Positions 8,440-20,100 of a stretch of DNA of 64,000 bases are shown in pieces. Position 1 is the stretch's first letter. The number at the start of each line of letters is the position of its first letter. The notes below the pieces were generated by a model. The model had not been told where the DNA came from. It saw nothing but the letters and a program-made list of their open reading frames with translations, and did not search any database. The DNA lies in the IMG/VR virus record IMGVR_UViG_3300027708_000030, positions 62,001 through 126,000 of that record, one strand, 5' to 3'. The translations under genes and the position numbers were made by a program. The DNA is from a virus.

Positions 8440-10269
8440 ATGGAAAATAAAAAAATAAGCGTCTCTGAATTAGATTTTGACCAGATCAAATCTAATCTAA
8501 AGACATTTTTACAGGGACAAAATGAGTTTTCGGACTACGATTTTGAAGGTTCAGGTATGTCCGTGTTGTTGGATGTTCTGGCTTACAATACTCACTATCA
8601 TTCTCTTTATACAAACCTTGCTGTAAACGAAATGTTCTTGGACTCTGCTCGTAAGAGATCCAGCGTAGTTTCTTTGGCCAAGATGCTTGGTTATCTTCCA
8701 AGATCTTCTCGTGCACCAACAGCCACAGTAAACATCACAGTATCTGCTCCAACTGGTAGTCCATCTTCTTTAACATTAGCTGCAAATAGTGCATTTTCTT
8801 CTATTGTTGATGGTGTGACATATACATTTTATAATACCCAAGCAACTACAATTATTCCAAATACTTCTGGTGCTTATATCTTTCAAAATGTTTCTTTGGT
8901 TCAAGGGACTCCATTAACATATAATTATACAGTTGCTACTGGAAGTCGTTTTATTATTCCAAACGCAGATGTAGATATTTCTACACTTACAGTTCGTGTT
9001 CAAGAAACCTCAGGATCTACTGCATATACATCTTATGTGTTTGCCAATAATATCACTGAAGTTGGTCCAACCACTCGTGCTTTCTTTTTGAAAGAAATTG
9101 ACGACCAGTTATTTGAAGTATACTTTGGTGATGGGATTGTAGGGTATAAACCTGCGACTGGTAATATTGTATTGTTTAATTACTTTGTCACAGATAAAAC
9201 TTTAGCCAATGGCGCACGTGTCTTTACTTTTGATGGAACAGGTATCGGTGGTGGCACTGTTTCAGTCAACACAGTTACTGCTGCACAGGGTGGACAAGAC
9301 ATTGAAGATATCGATTCTATTCGTTTCAATGCTCCAAGAAATTACTCTGCTCAGAATCGTGCTGTTACAGCCGAAGATTATAAAGTTATTCTTCCACAAC
9401 TATTTGCAAACATCGACTCAATTAATGTCTGGGGTGGTGAGGATAATAATCCTCCAGTTTATGGTAAAGCATTCATTGCTATCAAACCACTCTCAGGTGA
9501 AACTCTTTCTAATGCTACCAAAGAACAAATTACAACTACGATTCTTAAAGGTAGAAATGTAGTATCAATTATTCCAGAAGTCGTTGATGCTCAATATCTT
9601 TATATTATTCCAACTACAACTTTATACTATAATCCTCAACAAACAAATAGATCTGAAGAACAACTTAAAACATTAGTTCGTGATACTATTGTAAATTACA
9701 ATCAAACAGATCTTAATCGCTTTGATGGAATGTTTAGATTCTCAAAACTATCTCGTTTGATTGATGCTTCTGAAGAATCTATTTTAAGTAACATTACTAC
9801 ACTCGTTCTAAAAAGATCATTCACTCCAACTTTTAATACTAGAACTTCTTATGTTATCACTATTGATAATCCAATTTATACAGAAGGTGTTCCAGAAGGT
9901 GCTGTGACATCTGATGCCTTTACTATTGAAGGATCAAGTGAAACATTCTATTTTGAAGATGATGGTGTTGGTGCTATTCGTTTGTATTACTTTGTTGGTG
10001 CAGGTACTAAGAGATACATAAACGCTAACTTAGGAACAGTAAACTATACTACTGGTGCAATAACACTAAACGATATTAATATTACATCTGCAACAAATAA
10101 TGAAATTACCATTACGATTAAACCATCGTCAAACGATGTTGTTTCAGTTAGAAGTCAGTTGGCTTTAATTGCTGAAGAACAAATTGTTGTAAATGCTGTT
10201 GTTGATAAAGTTGCCTCAGGTGAGACCTCTGGCGGATCAAATTATATCTTCACCTCAAGTCGTAGCTAA
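8440..10269 (+). CDS. gp6: Baseplate wedge protein gp6 (baseplate J-like)
   Basis: This is a 609-residue wedge protein (T4 gp6 660 aa) that forms the continuous inner baseplate ring. The N-terminal hallmark is LDVLAYNTHYHSLYTNLAVN with DSARKRSSVVSLAKMLGY immediately after; a central baseplate-J-like segment carries NYSAQNRAVTAEDYKVILPQ, and a long beta-rich C-terminus follows. Family role and neighbours (gp25 before, wedge proteins after) agree. The start ATG directly abuts the gp25 stop. Confidence 0.92.
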   Translation: MENKKISVSELDFDQIKSNLKTFLQGQNEFSDYDFEGSGMSVLLDVLAYNTHYHSLYTNLAVNEMFLDSARKRSSVVSLAKMLGYLPRSSRAPTATVNITVSAPTGSPSSLTLAANSAFSSIVDGVTYTFYNTQATTIIPNTSGAYIFQNVSLVQGTPLTYNYTVATGSRFIIPNADVDISTLTVRVQETSGSTAYTSYVFANNITEVGPTTRAFFLKEIDDQLFEVYFGDGIVGYKPATGNIVLFNYFVTDKTLANGARVFTFDGTGIGGGTVSVNTVTAAQGGQDIEDIDSIRFNAPRNYSAQNRAVTAEDYKVILPQLFANIDSINVWGGEDNNPPVYGKAFIAIKPLSGETLSNATKEQITTTILKGRNVVSIIPEVVDAQYLYIIPTTTLYYNPQQTNRSEEQLKTLVRDTIVNYNQTDLNRFDGMFRFSKLSRLIDASEESILSNITTLVLKRSFTPTFNTRTSYVITIDNPIYTEGVPEGAVTSDAFTIEGSSETFYFEDDGVGAIRLYYFVGAGTKRYINANLGTVNYTTGAITLNDINITSATNNEITITIKPSSNDVVSVRSQLALIAEEQIVVNAVVDKVASGETSGGSNYIFTSSRS

Positions 10270-10271
10270 TA

Positions 10272-12677
10272 ATGGCACTCGTAAAAACAAAAGTATCATC
10301 AGTCGTATCTAGACAAGTCCCCGAATTTATTCGTGAGGATAATGCACAGTTCATTTCATTCTTAGAAGCATACTATGAGTTTCTAGAACAAACTGAGAAA
10401 CGAGATCTCGGAAGTACTCGAGATATTGATGATACTGTTGATAGTTTTATTCAGTATTTTAGAAATGAAGTATTGTTGCATGTTCCTATTTCTGTACTAT
10501 CAGATAAACGCTATCTTGCCAAACAGATACATGAAGTTTATCGTTCCAAGGGTACAATAAAGTCTTACGAATTCTTATTCAGAATTTTATTCAATGAAAC
10601 TCCACAGCTATATTTCCCTAAAGTTGACATGCTCCGTTTGTCAGATGGTAAATGGGATCAGGCTGTTGTTATTCGTTGTACTGAAACTACTGGAAACTCT
10701 TTCAATCTTATTGGTCAGACTATTAGTCAGGGTATAACTCGTGGTAGTGTAGAATCAGTTATTAAATTTCAAATCGGTTCTGATACTATTGCTGAATTGA
10801 CACTCAATGAAAAGAGTATTGTTGGAACATTTAATACAACAGATTCAATTACAGGATTAGACAATACTACTAATACCAGTATCACACTAGATGTTTTATC
10901 AGTAATTACAAATTTTGAAATTAATAGAAATGGTTCATACTACAGAGTTGGCGATCCAATTGATTTAATTTCTGGATCTGGAACTGATGCTCAGATTGAA
11001 GTGACCAACATTGGTTACGGATCGATTGACAATATCATTATTGATTCTCCAGGATCTGGATATACCATTGGAACAGAATTAACATTTAATAATACCGATG
11101 CAGGAGATTCAGGTGATTCTCTTATAACGGCAAAAGCAATTATTACTGACATTGACGTAGATTCCATTCTTATGGAAAACGGATCTAAATTATTAAGTGA
11201 GCAAAGAGATCAATTTGACTTAGAAAATGTTACCACAGGTGGTATTAAAGCAGTTTCGCTTTTAACTGGTGGATTCTATTATAGAAAACTTCCTATTGTT
11301 TCTGCCACTGGTGGTACTGGTGCTAAACTAATTGCAACTGGTAATGGTATTGGTAGAGTTACCAGAGTTGGTATTACAAATCCAGGAGCACGATATGAGA
11401 CTGCTCCAATTGCACTGTTTCCATATAATATCGTTGTCAAAGACATAACTGGCTCATTTACAGTTGGTGATTCTATTTCGGTTCTACCACAAACAATGTC
11501 TTTAGATACAGATGTTGATAGTGAGTTGCTTCTTGAGACTGGCGATAAAATTGTTTTAGAGAGCCAGCAAAACCCGAGCGGAACTATTTACTCGTATGAT
11601 ACTGATAGAAACTTAATAACATTATATCCCACTTCAGATAGAATCGTAACTAGATTAGAAAATGATACAGGTTATTTACTATCAGAAGATGGAAAAACAT
11701 TTGTAAATGAATCTTCTGGTCAATTCGAAACATATCAGACAATAACAAATTCTGCTGGAGCGACAGCCAAAATTATTTCTGGATCTGGAAACCATGCTGA
11801 AGCCACAGGTGTTATCGGTGCTCTTAGCCGAACTCTTGGTAAGTTTATTAACGCTGATGGTAAAGTTTCTGAGTCTTCAAAGAAAATTCAAGACTCACTA
11901 TTCTATCAAGAGTATTCTTATGTTATTAAAGTTGGTCAGTCTATTGACAAGTATCGTGACGCTGTTAAGAAACTACTACATCCAATTGGTCTTGCTCTAT
12001 TCGGTGAGGTTACAGTTCAATCATTAGTTAGTTCTCCATCGAATATAACTCTACAAGTATCTGAACTGCTAAAAACTATTCGTCTATTCTTGGATATGAA
12101 GATGCGAGCAGTTGGTAATTACAGAAGAATGGGGTATGAAGATAATTCTGCCTTAGACAAAGAACAGATAACTCTGGTCATCACGGACTTTATTGCAAGC
12201 GTTCTTAGCCTTAAGACTACCACCTCTGAGTTCTTGCCAACGCTGGTATTCCCAAATCTTTCTCCTGCAGAAATTCATTTATTGGATCTTCGTGCAGAAG
12301 TCGGAGAGTCTTACAAAGTTATCTACCACAAGACATTTGGTCAAACGATACCGACTTATATTAGTTCGTTTGCCAATTTAGAATTAAGATCTAGTCCATG
12401 GGCTGGATCGACACAACTTGGACCAACTTTTGGATGGTTAGAAAGATGGAAATTTACAGTTCCACCATATGTGGCTGGAACTAAAGAATCTATAGGTGTT
12501 TATAGAGACGCATGGAGCCAGAACTATACTGGAACTGATAATTCTGGTTACTGGGATACATACGCAAACACTCAGATAAAAGACTTTGCTGATGTTATCA
12601 TCTCGGATGTTATAAATAATCCTAATAGAAGAACAAACTATAACAAAGAAGCGTATATTAACATAATTAAAACTTGA
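10272..12677 (+). CDS. Baseplate wedge structural protein, gp7-like by position
   Basis: This 801-residue protein begins with VPEFIREDNAQFISFLEAYY and KRYLAKQIHEVYRSKGTIKS, a helical head found in proteins at this position in aquatic T4-like phages. The middle (~210-410) is beta-rich with Gly-Ser-Gly-Tyr repeats (DSPGSGYTIGTELTF, TNPGARYETAP) like those inserted in gp8 and gp14 here. The C-terminal ~530-800 region is again helical (DKYRDAVKKLLHPIGLALFG). T4 has gp7 (1032 aa) between gp6 and gp8, so gp7-equivalent is likely by synteny, but I recognise no T4 gp7-specific motif. Confidence 0.6.
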   Translation: MALVKTKVSSVVSRQVPEFIREDNAQFISFLEAYYEFLEQTEKRDLGSTRDIDDTVDSFIQYFRNEVLLHVPISVLSDKRYLAKQIHEVYRSKGTIKSYEFLFRILFNETPQLYFPKVDMLRLSDGKWDQAVVIRCTETTGNSFNLIGQTISQGITRGSVESVIKFQIGSDTIAELTLNEKSIVGTFNTTDSITGLDNTTNTSITLDVLSVITNFEINRNGSYYRVGDPIDLISGSGTDAQIEVTNIGYGSIDNIIIDSPGSGYTIGTELTFNNTDAGDSGDSLITAKAIITDIDVDSILMENGSKLLSEQRDQFDLENVTTGGIKAVSLLTGGFYYRKLPIVSATGGTGAKLIATGNGIGRVTRVGITNPGARYETAPIALFPYNIVVKDITGSFTVGDSISVLPQTMSLDTDVDSELLLETGDKIVLESQQNPSGTIYSYDTDRNLITLYPTSDRIVTRLENDTGYLLSEDGKTFVNESSGQFETYQTITNSAGATAKIISGSGNHAEATGVIGALSRTLGKFINADGKVSESSKKIQDSLFYQEYSYVIKVGQSIDKYRDAVKKLLHPIGLALFGEVTVQSLVSSPSNITLQVSELLKTIRLFLDMKMRAVGNYRRMGYEDNSALDKEQITLVITDFIASVLSLKTTTSEFLPTLVFPNLSPAEIHLLDLRAEVGESYKVIYHKTFGQTIPTYISSFANLELRSSPWAGSTQLGPTFGWLERWKFTVPPYVAGTKESIGVYRDAWSQNYTGTDNSGYWDTYANTQIKDFADVIISDVINNPNRRTNYNKEAYINIIKT

Positions 12678-12688
12678 TCAATCAAGTC

Positions 12689-12695
12689 ATAAATA
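12689..12695 (+). promoter_or_regulatory. Candidate late promoter (CATAAATAA) before gp8
   Basis: ATAAATA lies 61 nt upstream of the gp8 ATG, in a 79-bp gap. A perfect 7-bp hairpin follows in the presumed leader. Confidence 0.5.
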
Positions 12696-12710
12696 ACAAA
12701 GAATTCTAAT

Positions 12711-12728
12711 GGTAGTTACTGAACTACC
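12711..12728 (+). other. Hairpin in gp8 leader
   Basis: GGTAGTT and AACTACC pair around the loop ACTG, followed by TTGTATT. It could be a weak terminator for the upstream operon or a 5'-UTR stabiliser of the gp8 mRNA; the T-run is poor. A second short inverted repeat (CTTGAT/ATCAAG) spans the preceding stop codon at 12673-12686. Confidence 0.4.
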
Positions 12729-12756
12729 TTGTATTAATCTATAAAAGGAAAATAAA

Positions 12757-14148
12757 ATGGCTGCAATTATAACTTCAAAATTCCGCATCCACAATGCGCA
12801 ATCTTTCAAAGAAGGTTTCTCAGAAGCTGCTGCAACTAACATGTATCTTGGTATCGGACGTCCACAATCTTGGACAAGCGATAACTCTCCAGATACTCCA
12901 AAGGACACAGTTGCTGATGAATATTACTATTGGCAAGATATGCTCGCTGTCAAGCGTGTTCAATCATCAGACGTAGCACATGCTATCCCACGTCGTGACT
13001 GGACTTCTGGTCAATATTACGACATCTATCGTCATGACTACAATGGCACTACTGCTGGTGTAAACATCTCTTCTGGTGGTGGTACAACTCCAGCAAATCT
13101 ATACGCTGCAAATTTCTTCGTTGTTACTGACGAATATAATGTCTACAAATGTTTAGACAATAGAAATACAGCAAATACAGTTATTGCTTCTACAACTAAG
13201 CCAACTGGTACTTCTACTTCAGCTATTACTACTGCTGATGGTTATGTCTGGAAATACATGTATACAATTTCTCCAGCTGATGTTATCAAGTTTGTTTCTA
13301 CAGACTTTATTCCAGTTAAGACTTTGGCATCTAATCCAGGATCCACAGATTCTTATTACAATCAGTGGTTAGTTCAAGCAGCTGCAGTTGATGGTTCTAT
13401 TAACAGTGTTTTAGTGACAGCTGCAGGTACTGGTTACCTATCAACTCCAACTGTTACTATCAATGGTGACGGTACTGGTGCGACTGCCACAGCAGTTAGA
13501 GATGCAGGTAGCAATACTATTACTGCAATTAACATTACCAATGCAGGTACAGGTTACACATACGCAACTGTTGCTATTTCTGGTGGTAGCGGTTCTTCTG
13601 CTACTGCAACTGCTTTCATTACACCAAAAGGTGGTCATGGTTACGACCCAGTTGAAGAACTCGGTGGCTACTATGTAATGATGAACGTGCGTTTAGAGTA
13701 TGATGACGGATCTGGTGACTTCCCAATTGATAACGATTATCGTCGTATCATGTTAATTCGTGACCCATACAACTACGGAACAACAACTGTTTCTACTTCT
13801 ACTACTTTGAAAGCAACTAAAGAGTTGACTTTCTCTAGCGGTACTGGTACATTCCAACAAGACGAAACTATCACTGGTGGAACATCTGGTGCAGTTGGTC
13901 GTATTGTTTCTGTCAGTGGCACAACAATTCGTTACATCCAACTACGCACTGATAATGCTACTGGTGCAACATTCTCGACTAGCGAAACTATTACAGGTGG
14001 GACATCTTCTGCGACAGGTACTGTTGCAACTAAGACTAATCCTGAAGTTCAACCATACAGCGGTGATGTGATCTACGTTGAAAATCGTCGCCCAATTAAT
14101 CGTGCAAGCGACCAGATTGAAGATATTAAAATCATCGTAGAGATGTAA
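12757..14148 (+). CDS. gp8: Baseplate wedge protein gp8, with inserted beta modules
   Basis: This 463-residue wedge protein is longer than T4 gp8 (334 aa). It retains gp8 landmarks in order: AAIITSKFRIHNAQSF, HAIPRRDWTSGQYYDIY (T4 'AVIPRRDWGDTRYPDPY'), TTADGYVWKYMYTISPADV (T4 'GDGYVWEYLFEI') and the C-terminal GDVIYVENRRPINRASDQIE (T4 'GEMIYMENRPPIIMAMDQTE'). Extra length comes from two beta modules: Gly-Thr-Gly-Tyr repeats at ~211-292 (AAGTGYLSTPTVTI, NAGTGYTYATVAI) and a paired ETITGGTSGAVG / ETITGGTSSATG module at ~355-430. A good AAGGAAAA ribosome site precedes the ATG. In T4, gp8 bridges gp6, gp7 and gp10 in the wedge. Confidence 0.92.
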   Translation: MAAIITSKFRIHNAQSFKEGFSEAAATNMYLGIGRPQSWTSDNSPDTPKDTVADEYYYWQDMLAVKRVQSSDVAHAIPRRDWTSGQYYDIYRHDYNGTTAGVNISSGGGTTPANLYAANFFVVTDEYNVYKCLDNRNTANTVIASTTKPTGTSTSAITTADGYVWKYMYTISPADVIKFVSTDFIPVKTLASNPGSTDSYYNQWLVQAAAVDGSINSVLVTAAGTGYLSTPTVTINGDGTGATATAVRDAGSNTITAINITNAGTGYTYATVAISGGSGSSATATAFITPKGGHGYDPVEELGGYYVMMNVRLEYDDGSGDFPIDNDYRRIMLIRDPYNYGTTTVSTSTTLKATKELTFSSGTGTFQQDETITGGTSGAVGRIVSVSGTTIRYIQLRTDNATGATFSTSETITGGTSSATGTVATKTNPEVQPYSGDVIYVENRRPINRASDQIEDIKIIVEM

Positions 14149-14155
14149 ATAAATA
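14149..14155 (+). promoter_or_regulatory. Candidate late promoter (AATAAATA)
   Basis: ATAAATA lies just after the gp8 stop and 28 nt before the next start, within a TAAATAAATAATAAG run. Confidence 0.4.
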
Positions 14156-14183
14156 ATAAGTAAAGTTTAATAGAGAAACTATA

Positions 14184-17100
14184 ATGACCATTAATTTTAA
14201 TGTATCGCCATATTATGACGACTACTCTGAGGAAGATAAATACCTCAGAGTATTGTTTCGTCCAGGATATCCAGTACAAGCGAGAGAATTAACACAACTG
14301 CAGACCATTCTGCAGAATCAAACTTCACGCTTTGGTGACCACATCTTTAAACAAGGTGCAATGGTTCTTCCAGGACAAATTTCATATGATGATACTTTTA
14401 ATTATGTTAAACTTCAACCAACTTATAATGGTGTTTCTGTTGACACTTATATTGAAGAGATTGTCGGTTATATTCTAGTTGGTAATACAACTGGTGTTAA
14501 AGGTAAGGTTGTTTATGCTGCACCTTCAACAACAACTGACTCTCCAACAATTTACATTAAATACATTGAGTCTGGTACAAATAATGTAACTAAGACCTTT
14601 GCTGCAAATGAAATTTTAACTACTGAAGACGCACCAACTGCTCGTGCATTTACAAGCGTGTTATCTGATGCTACTGGTGTCGGTTCTGGTGCTTCCATTG
14701 AACGTGGTGTTTACTACATCAATGGTTTCTTCATGTTAGTTACTCCACAAACTATTTTACTTGACAAATACGATAATGTTCCATCATATCGTGTTGGTCT
14801 AGAAATAACTGAAAGTATTGTTACACCTGAAGAAAATTCTGCGCTACAAGATAATGCACAGGGAACTTCTAACTTTGCAGCTCCAGGTGCGCATCGTTAT
14901 CAAACAACTTTAACACTTGCAACAAGAACGATTGAGACTACTGAAGATAAAGACTTCATTGAGTTACTCCGTGTTGTTGATGGTAGTATTCAATATAAAG
15001 TTCGTACAACTGACTATTCTATTTTAGAACAAACTCTTGCTCGTCGTACTTACGATGAGTCTGGTAATTATGTTGTTCGTAACTTCACTATGGATGTTCG
15101 TGAACATAGAAATAATAATCGTGGTGCGTGGAAAGAAAATACATCTTATCTAATTGGTGATGTTGCATATTATAAAATTGGTGGAACCACTAACTATTAT
15201 ACTGCAACTACTGATGGTTCTTCTGGTTCTCAACCACCTATTCATTCTTCTGGTACAGCAACCGATGGTGTCGGTGGTGTTACATGGAGATATACTGCTG
15301 TAACAGATTTGCTTTATAATCGTGGTATTTTTGATCCAGCCACACAAGATGGCGATGCCACTAAATTGGCACTTGGTATGGAACCAGGAAAAGCATATGT
15401 TCAAGGATATGAAATCGAGAAAATCGGTACTCAATATCTAACTATTGACAAAGCACGTGACTTTACTCGTGTTGCTGATACTCAAATTCAAACTACTGTT
15501 GGTAATTATATTCTTGTTACCAATATTAATAGTGTTCCACGTTTTGATGTTTTCCAACAAGTTGATCTATACAGTCAAGTAACAGCATCTGCTGGTACTG
15601 CTGCAGGTTCTAAAATTGGAACTGCACGTATTCGTGGTATTGAACTCCATAGTCTTGGAGCGTCACGTGCTGCAGACGTATACAAATTACAACTATCCAG
15701 CGTATCATTGAATAGTGGTGTAAATTTCAATCGTCAAGTTAAACAGATTTACTACAATGCTGGTTCATCTACCACTAACTTTACTGCTGACATCTCTCCG
15801 ATTCAAACAGTATTGACTGGTTCTGTGACTGCGTCATCTTCAACTACACTTACAGGTGCTGGTACTAGATTCACCACAGAACTACAAGTTGGTGATTACA
15901 TTTATATCGGTTCTTCTTCTACTGTTCGTCGTGTTACTGCTATTTCAACTGATTTATCTTTAACAGTTAATGCCAATGTGACTGCAACTGCTGCTGCAAT
16001 TTATCGTCTATCAACTGTATTATCTGAACCACAAAATTCTCCTTTAGTTTACCAACTACCATATTATGCTGTTCGTAAATTAAGAAGCGTGGATGATACT
16101 ACTATTGGTACTTCTTATACTGTGATGCAGCGTTTTGTTCAAACATCTTCTACTTCATCTGGTGGAACTTGTACTCTTACAATTAACGCTGTTGGTTCTG
16201 CAGACACATTCGGCTCTGCAGCTGAGAATACTAACTACCTGTTGGTTAATAATGCCACTGGTGGTGTTGTTATTCCTAACTCAATTAACGTAGTTACTCC
16301 TTCACTTCGTCAAGTTATTTTTACCCTTGATGCTTCTGTTGCTTCAACTCAGTTTATTGTACATGCTGCAGTTCGTAAGACTTCTATTGATGCTAAAGAA
16401 AAAGCAAAAACTCTAACTTCTGCTGTAAAAACTATTACAGTAAAAACAACTGGTACTACACCAATTATTAAATTGGGTAAAGCGGATGGATATCGTGTAA
16501 CCAGTGTTAAGATGGATACTGGAACATGGGGATCACCAACTGGTACTTACTCGATTGAAATTGGTAATCAATTTGATTTTGATGACGGACAACGTGACGA
16601 CTACTATGATGTGGCATCTATTAGTTTGCGTCAAGGATATCCAGCACCAACTGCACCAATTCAAATCACTTTCCAATATTTTGAACATGGTACTGGTGAC
16701 TACTTCTCAGTAGATTCATATACTGGTTCTGGTATTCGTTATGAAGATATTCCAATTTATTCTGGTACTGCTTTAAGAGATGCACTAGATTTCCGTCCAC
16801 GTATTGATGATACTGGTGTAGATTTTAGTTCAGCTGGTTCTTCACCAACACAACTACCAAAACGTGGTGTGAACGTAGAAACAGATATGTCATACTATCT
16901 TGCTCGTAAAGATAAAATTGCAATTGACTTCAATGGTAATTTCTTCCAAGTTAAAGGTGTGCCAGCTGTTAATCCAGCAGAACCAGAAGATCCAGTTAAT
17001 GGAATGGTTCTATACAAACTTTCTCTTGAGCCATACACATTTGGCACATCAACTAATAACGTAAGTGTAAGATCTATTGATAACAAACGCTACACAATGC

Positions 17101-20100
17101 GTGATATTGGTTCTCTTGAAAAGCGTATTGATACACTTGAATATTACACTTCTTTATCTTTACTAGAACAAGAAACTGTAAGTTTAACTATTCCAGACGA
17201 CCAAGGATTAGATCGTTTCAAGAATGGTTTTATTGTTGACTCGTTCTCTGGATCTGGTGTTGGTGATGCTTCCAATACAGATTACAGCTGTGCTATTGAC
17301 ATGGAGAATAAAGAACTCCGTCCATTCTATCGTATGGACAATGTCAATTTAATCGAAAAGAATTCTACATCTGCTCAGCGTACTGCAAGTAACTACGCTT
17401 TGACTGGTGATGTTATCACATTGCCATACACCAATATTTCTTTTATTAAACAGAATGTTGCATCCCGTGTTGAGAACATTAATCCATTTGCGATCTTTAC
17501 ATTTATCGGTAACATTAATCTAAACCCATCTTCTGATGAGTGGTTTGAAGTTGAACGTCGTCCAGATATCGTGAATAACGTAGAAGGTAACTTCAATGCT
17601 GTTTACAGTGCACTAGAAAAGTCTGGTGTTCTTGGTACAGTTTGGAATGCATGGCAAACTCAATGGACTGGTGCTGCAAGAATTTCAACACGTACATATG
17701 TCGGTGACAAACGTGGCGCAGGTGTTGCTGGTGCTGAGTTTGGTGGCGACCAGATGAATGCCTTGTTTGGTAATGTTGAATCAGGATCTGGTTGGGCACA
17801 TCGTGTTGTTACAACTCAAACTACTGCACGTGAAGTTGGTCTTGCAAGAACTGGTCTTAAAACTAGCGTTGTTGCTCAAATTGATAGACAACTGGTTGAA
17901 GATAAAGTTCTTTCAACTGCAGTTATCCCATTTATTCGTTCACGTGGTGTATTGATTCAAGCCAAAGGTTTTAAACCAAAGACTAAACTATATTCTTTCT
18001 TTGACAGCATTGGTGTTAATTCTTATATCCAACCAGCCACTAGAATTCCATTCGATGCGATTTCTGGTTTTGGTTCTGAATTTGATAGATACTCAAACGT
18101 GGGTTCTAACTCAACTGAAACTGCTCGTCGTATTTCTGGTGATCCGACTAAAGATACACAACCAGCATTAAATCGTGGTGATGTTATTACTGGTTTAACT
18201 TCTGGTGCTACTGCAGTTTGTGTTGGATACGAAATTACTTCTACTGGAACTAAAGCGATTTATGTTCTAAACATCAAGGGAACATTCCAGTCTGGTGAAA
18301 TTATGACTGGTTCTATCTCTGGTGCTCGTGGAACAATCAATTCTTCTGTAACTGTTAAAGTACAAGGTGATGATGTAATCTCTAACTTTAATGGTGACGT
18401 ATATGGATTATTCACTATTCCAAATACAGATGCATTAAGATTCCGTACAGGTATCAAAGAACTCCGTATCACTGATAGTTCTGCAAATGCTGGTGATTAC
18501 ACTTCAGCTGGTAGCGTTCAGTATCGTGCACAGGGTATTCTTGAAACGAAACAGGCGACATTTAATGCTGTTCGTAATGCAACGATTGCACAAGAAGTTG
18601 TTAATGCAACTACCACTATCACAGAAACATCAGAGCGTGTTGTTGGTGATACTGGTTGGTATGACCCATTGGCACAAACATTCTTGGTACAACAAAAGGG
18701 TGGAGCATTCTTAACAGGTATTGATATTTTCTTTGCTACTAAAGATGATAATATTCCTGTGAATATTGAGATCCGTGAAGTTGTCAACGGCTATCCAGGT
18801 AAAAAAGTTCTTCCATTCTCTAAGATGGCTTTGAACCCAGATAAAGTTTATCTGTCAGACAATAGCGTTACTGTTGAGGGTGCAACTTATCGTGCTCCAG
18901 ATACACCTACTCGTTTCACATTCCCATCTCCAGTTTTTGTCAATGATGCGACTGAATATTGTATCGTATTGTCTTCTGATTCTAACAACTATCGTTGCTG
19001 GATTTCTCAGTTGGGCGATAAACAAGCAGGCACAGATCGCTTTATTTCTGAGCAACCATACGCTGGTGTATTCTTCAAGTCACAAAACGCTTCTACTTGG
19101 ACTGCGGATCAAACACAAGACTTGATGTTTACGATTTACCGTGCACAGTTCTCAACTAATGTTATCGGTCAAGTAGATTTCGTTAATGATAGTTTGCCAA
19201 ATAATGTACTGCAGAACGATCCATTCCAAGTAACTTCTGGTTCAAACAAAGTTCGTGTTTATCATCCTGACCATGATATGTTCCCTGGATCTAAGGTTCG
19301 TATTCAAAATGTTGCAACTGGAACATACAATAATATTCCAAGCAGCCAGTTAAACGGCACACAAACCATTTCTGATATTGATTTAGATTCTTACACATTC
19401 ACTGTTACCAATAATGCGAATGCTACTGGTTTCGTTGGTGGTGTTGGAGTTGAAGCGACTGATAACGTGCAGTTTGATGTTGTTCAACCAATCGTTCAAG
19501 TTCAATCATTCTCACAGACTAATGTTGATTATAGCATTAAGTCTACAACTGGTCGTTCTGTTGATGGTATTGAAGTACCATATATCAAACAGACTTCTGG
19601 GGATGCAGTAATGATTAATCAATCAAATGTATATGATTCTCCAAGAGTTATTGGTTCTGACGTAAATGAATCAAATTTCTTAAGTGGTGATAAATCTTTA
19701 ACATTCTCTGCACAGATCTCCACTACAAATGATTCAGTATCTCCTGTGATTGATACTCACAGAACTTCATTGATCTGTATCCATAACAAAATTAATAATG
19801 CGACTCAGACAAATACTAATATTTCTCCAATAGATAATAGAACAGCGACTTCTGCAAAGACTACCATTGCCTTTACGACAACTGGTATCTCCACAGCAGA
19901 TGCCACTACTAAGTTAGACTTACTAACTATCGGTGTTGGTCGTTACGTGACTATCTCTGGTGCTGCAGATGCTGGTAATAATGGAACATTCCTTGTAACT
20001 GGAACATCTGTTGATGGAGCCACTGTCACATTGAATAGTACATTTACTGCTCGTGCAGCTGGTTCTGGAACAGCAGGTACAATTACAGTGGTTTCACTGG

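Noticed and set aside
8097-8489. 130-codon minus-strand frame antisense to gp25
   Set aside because: gp25 on the plus strand is a confident family match and fills the same interval.
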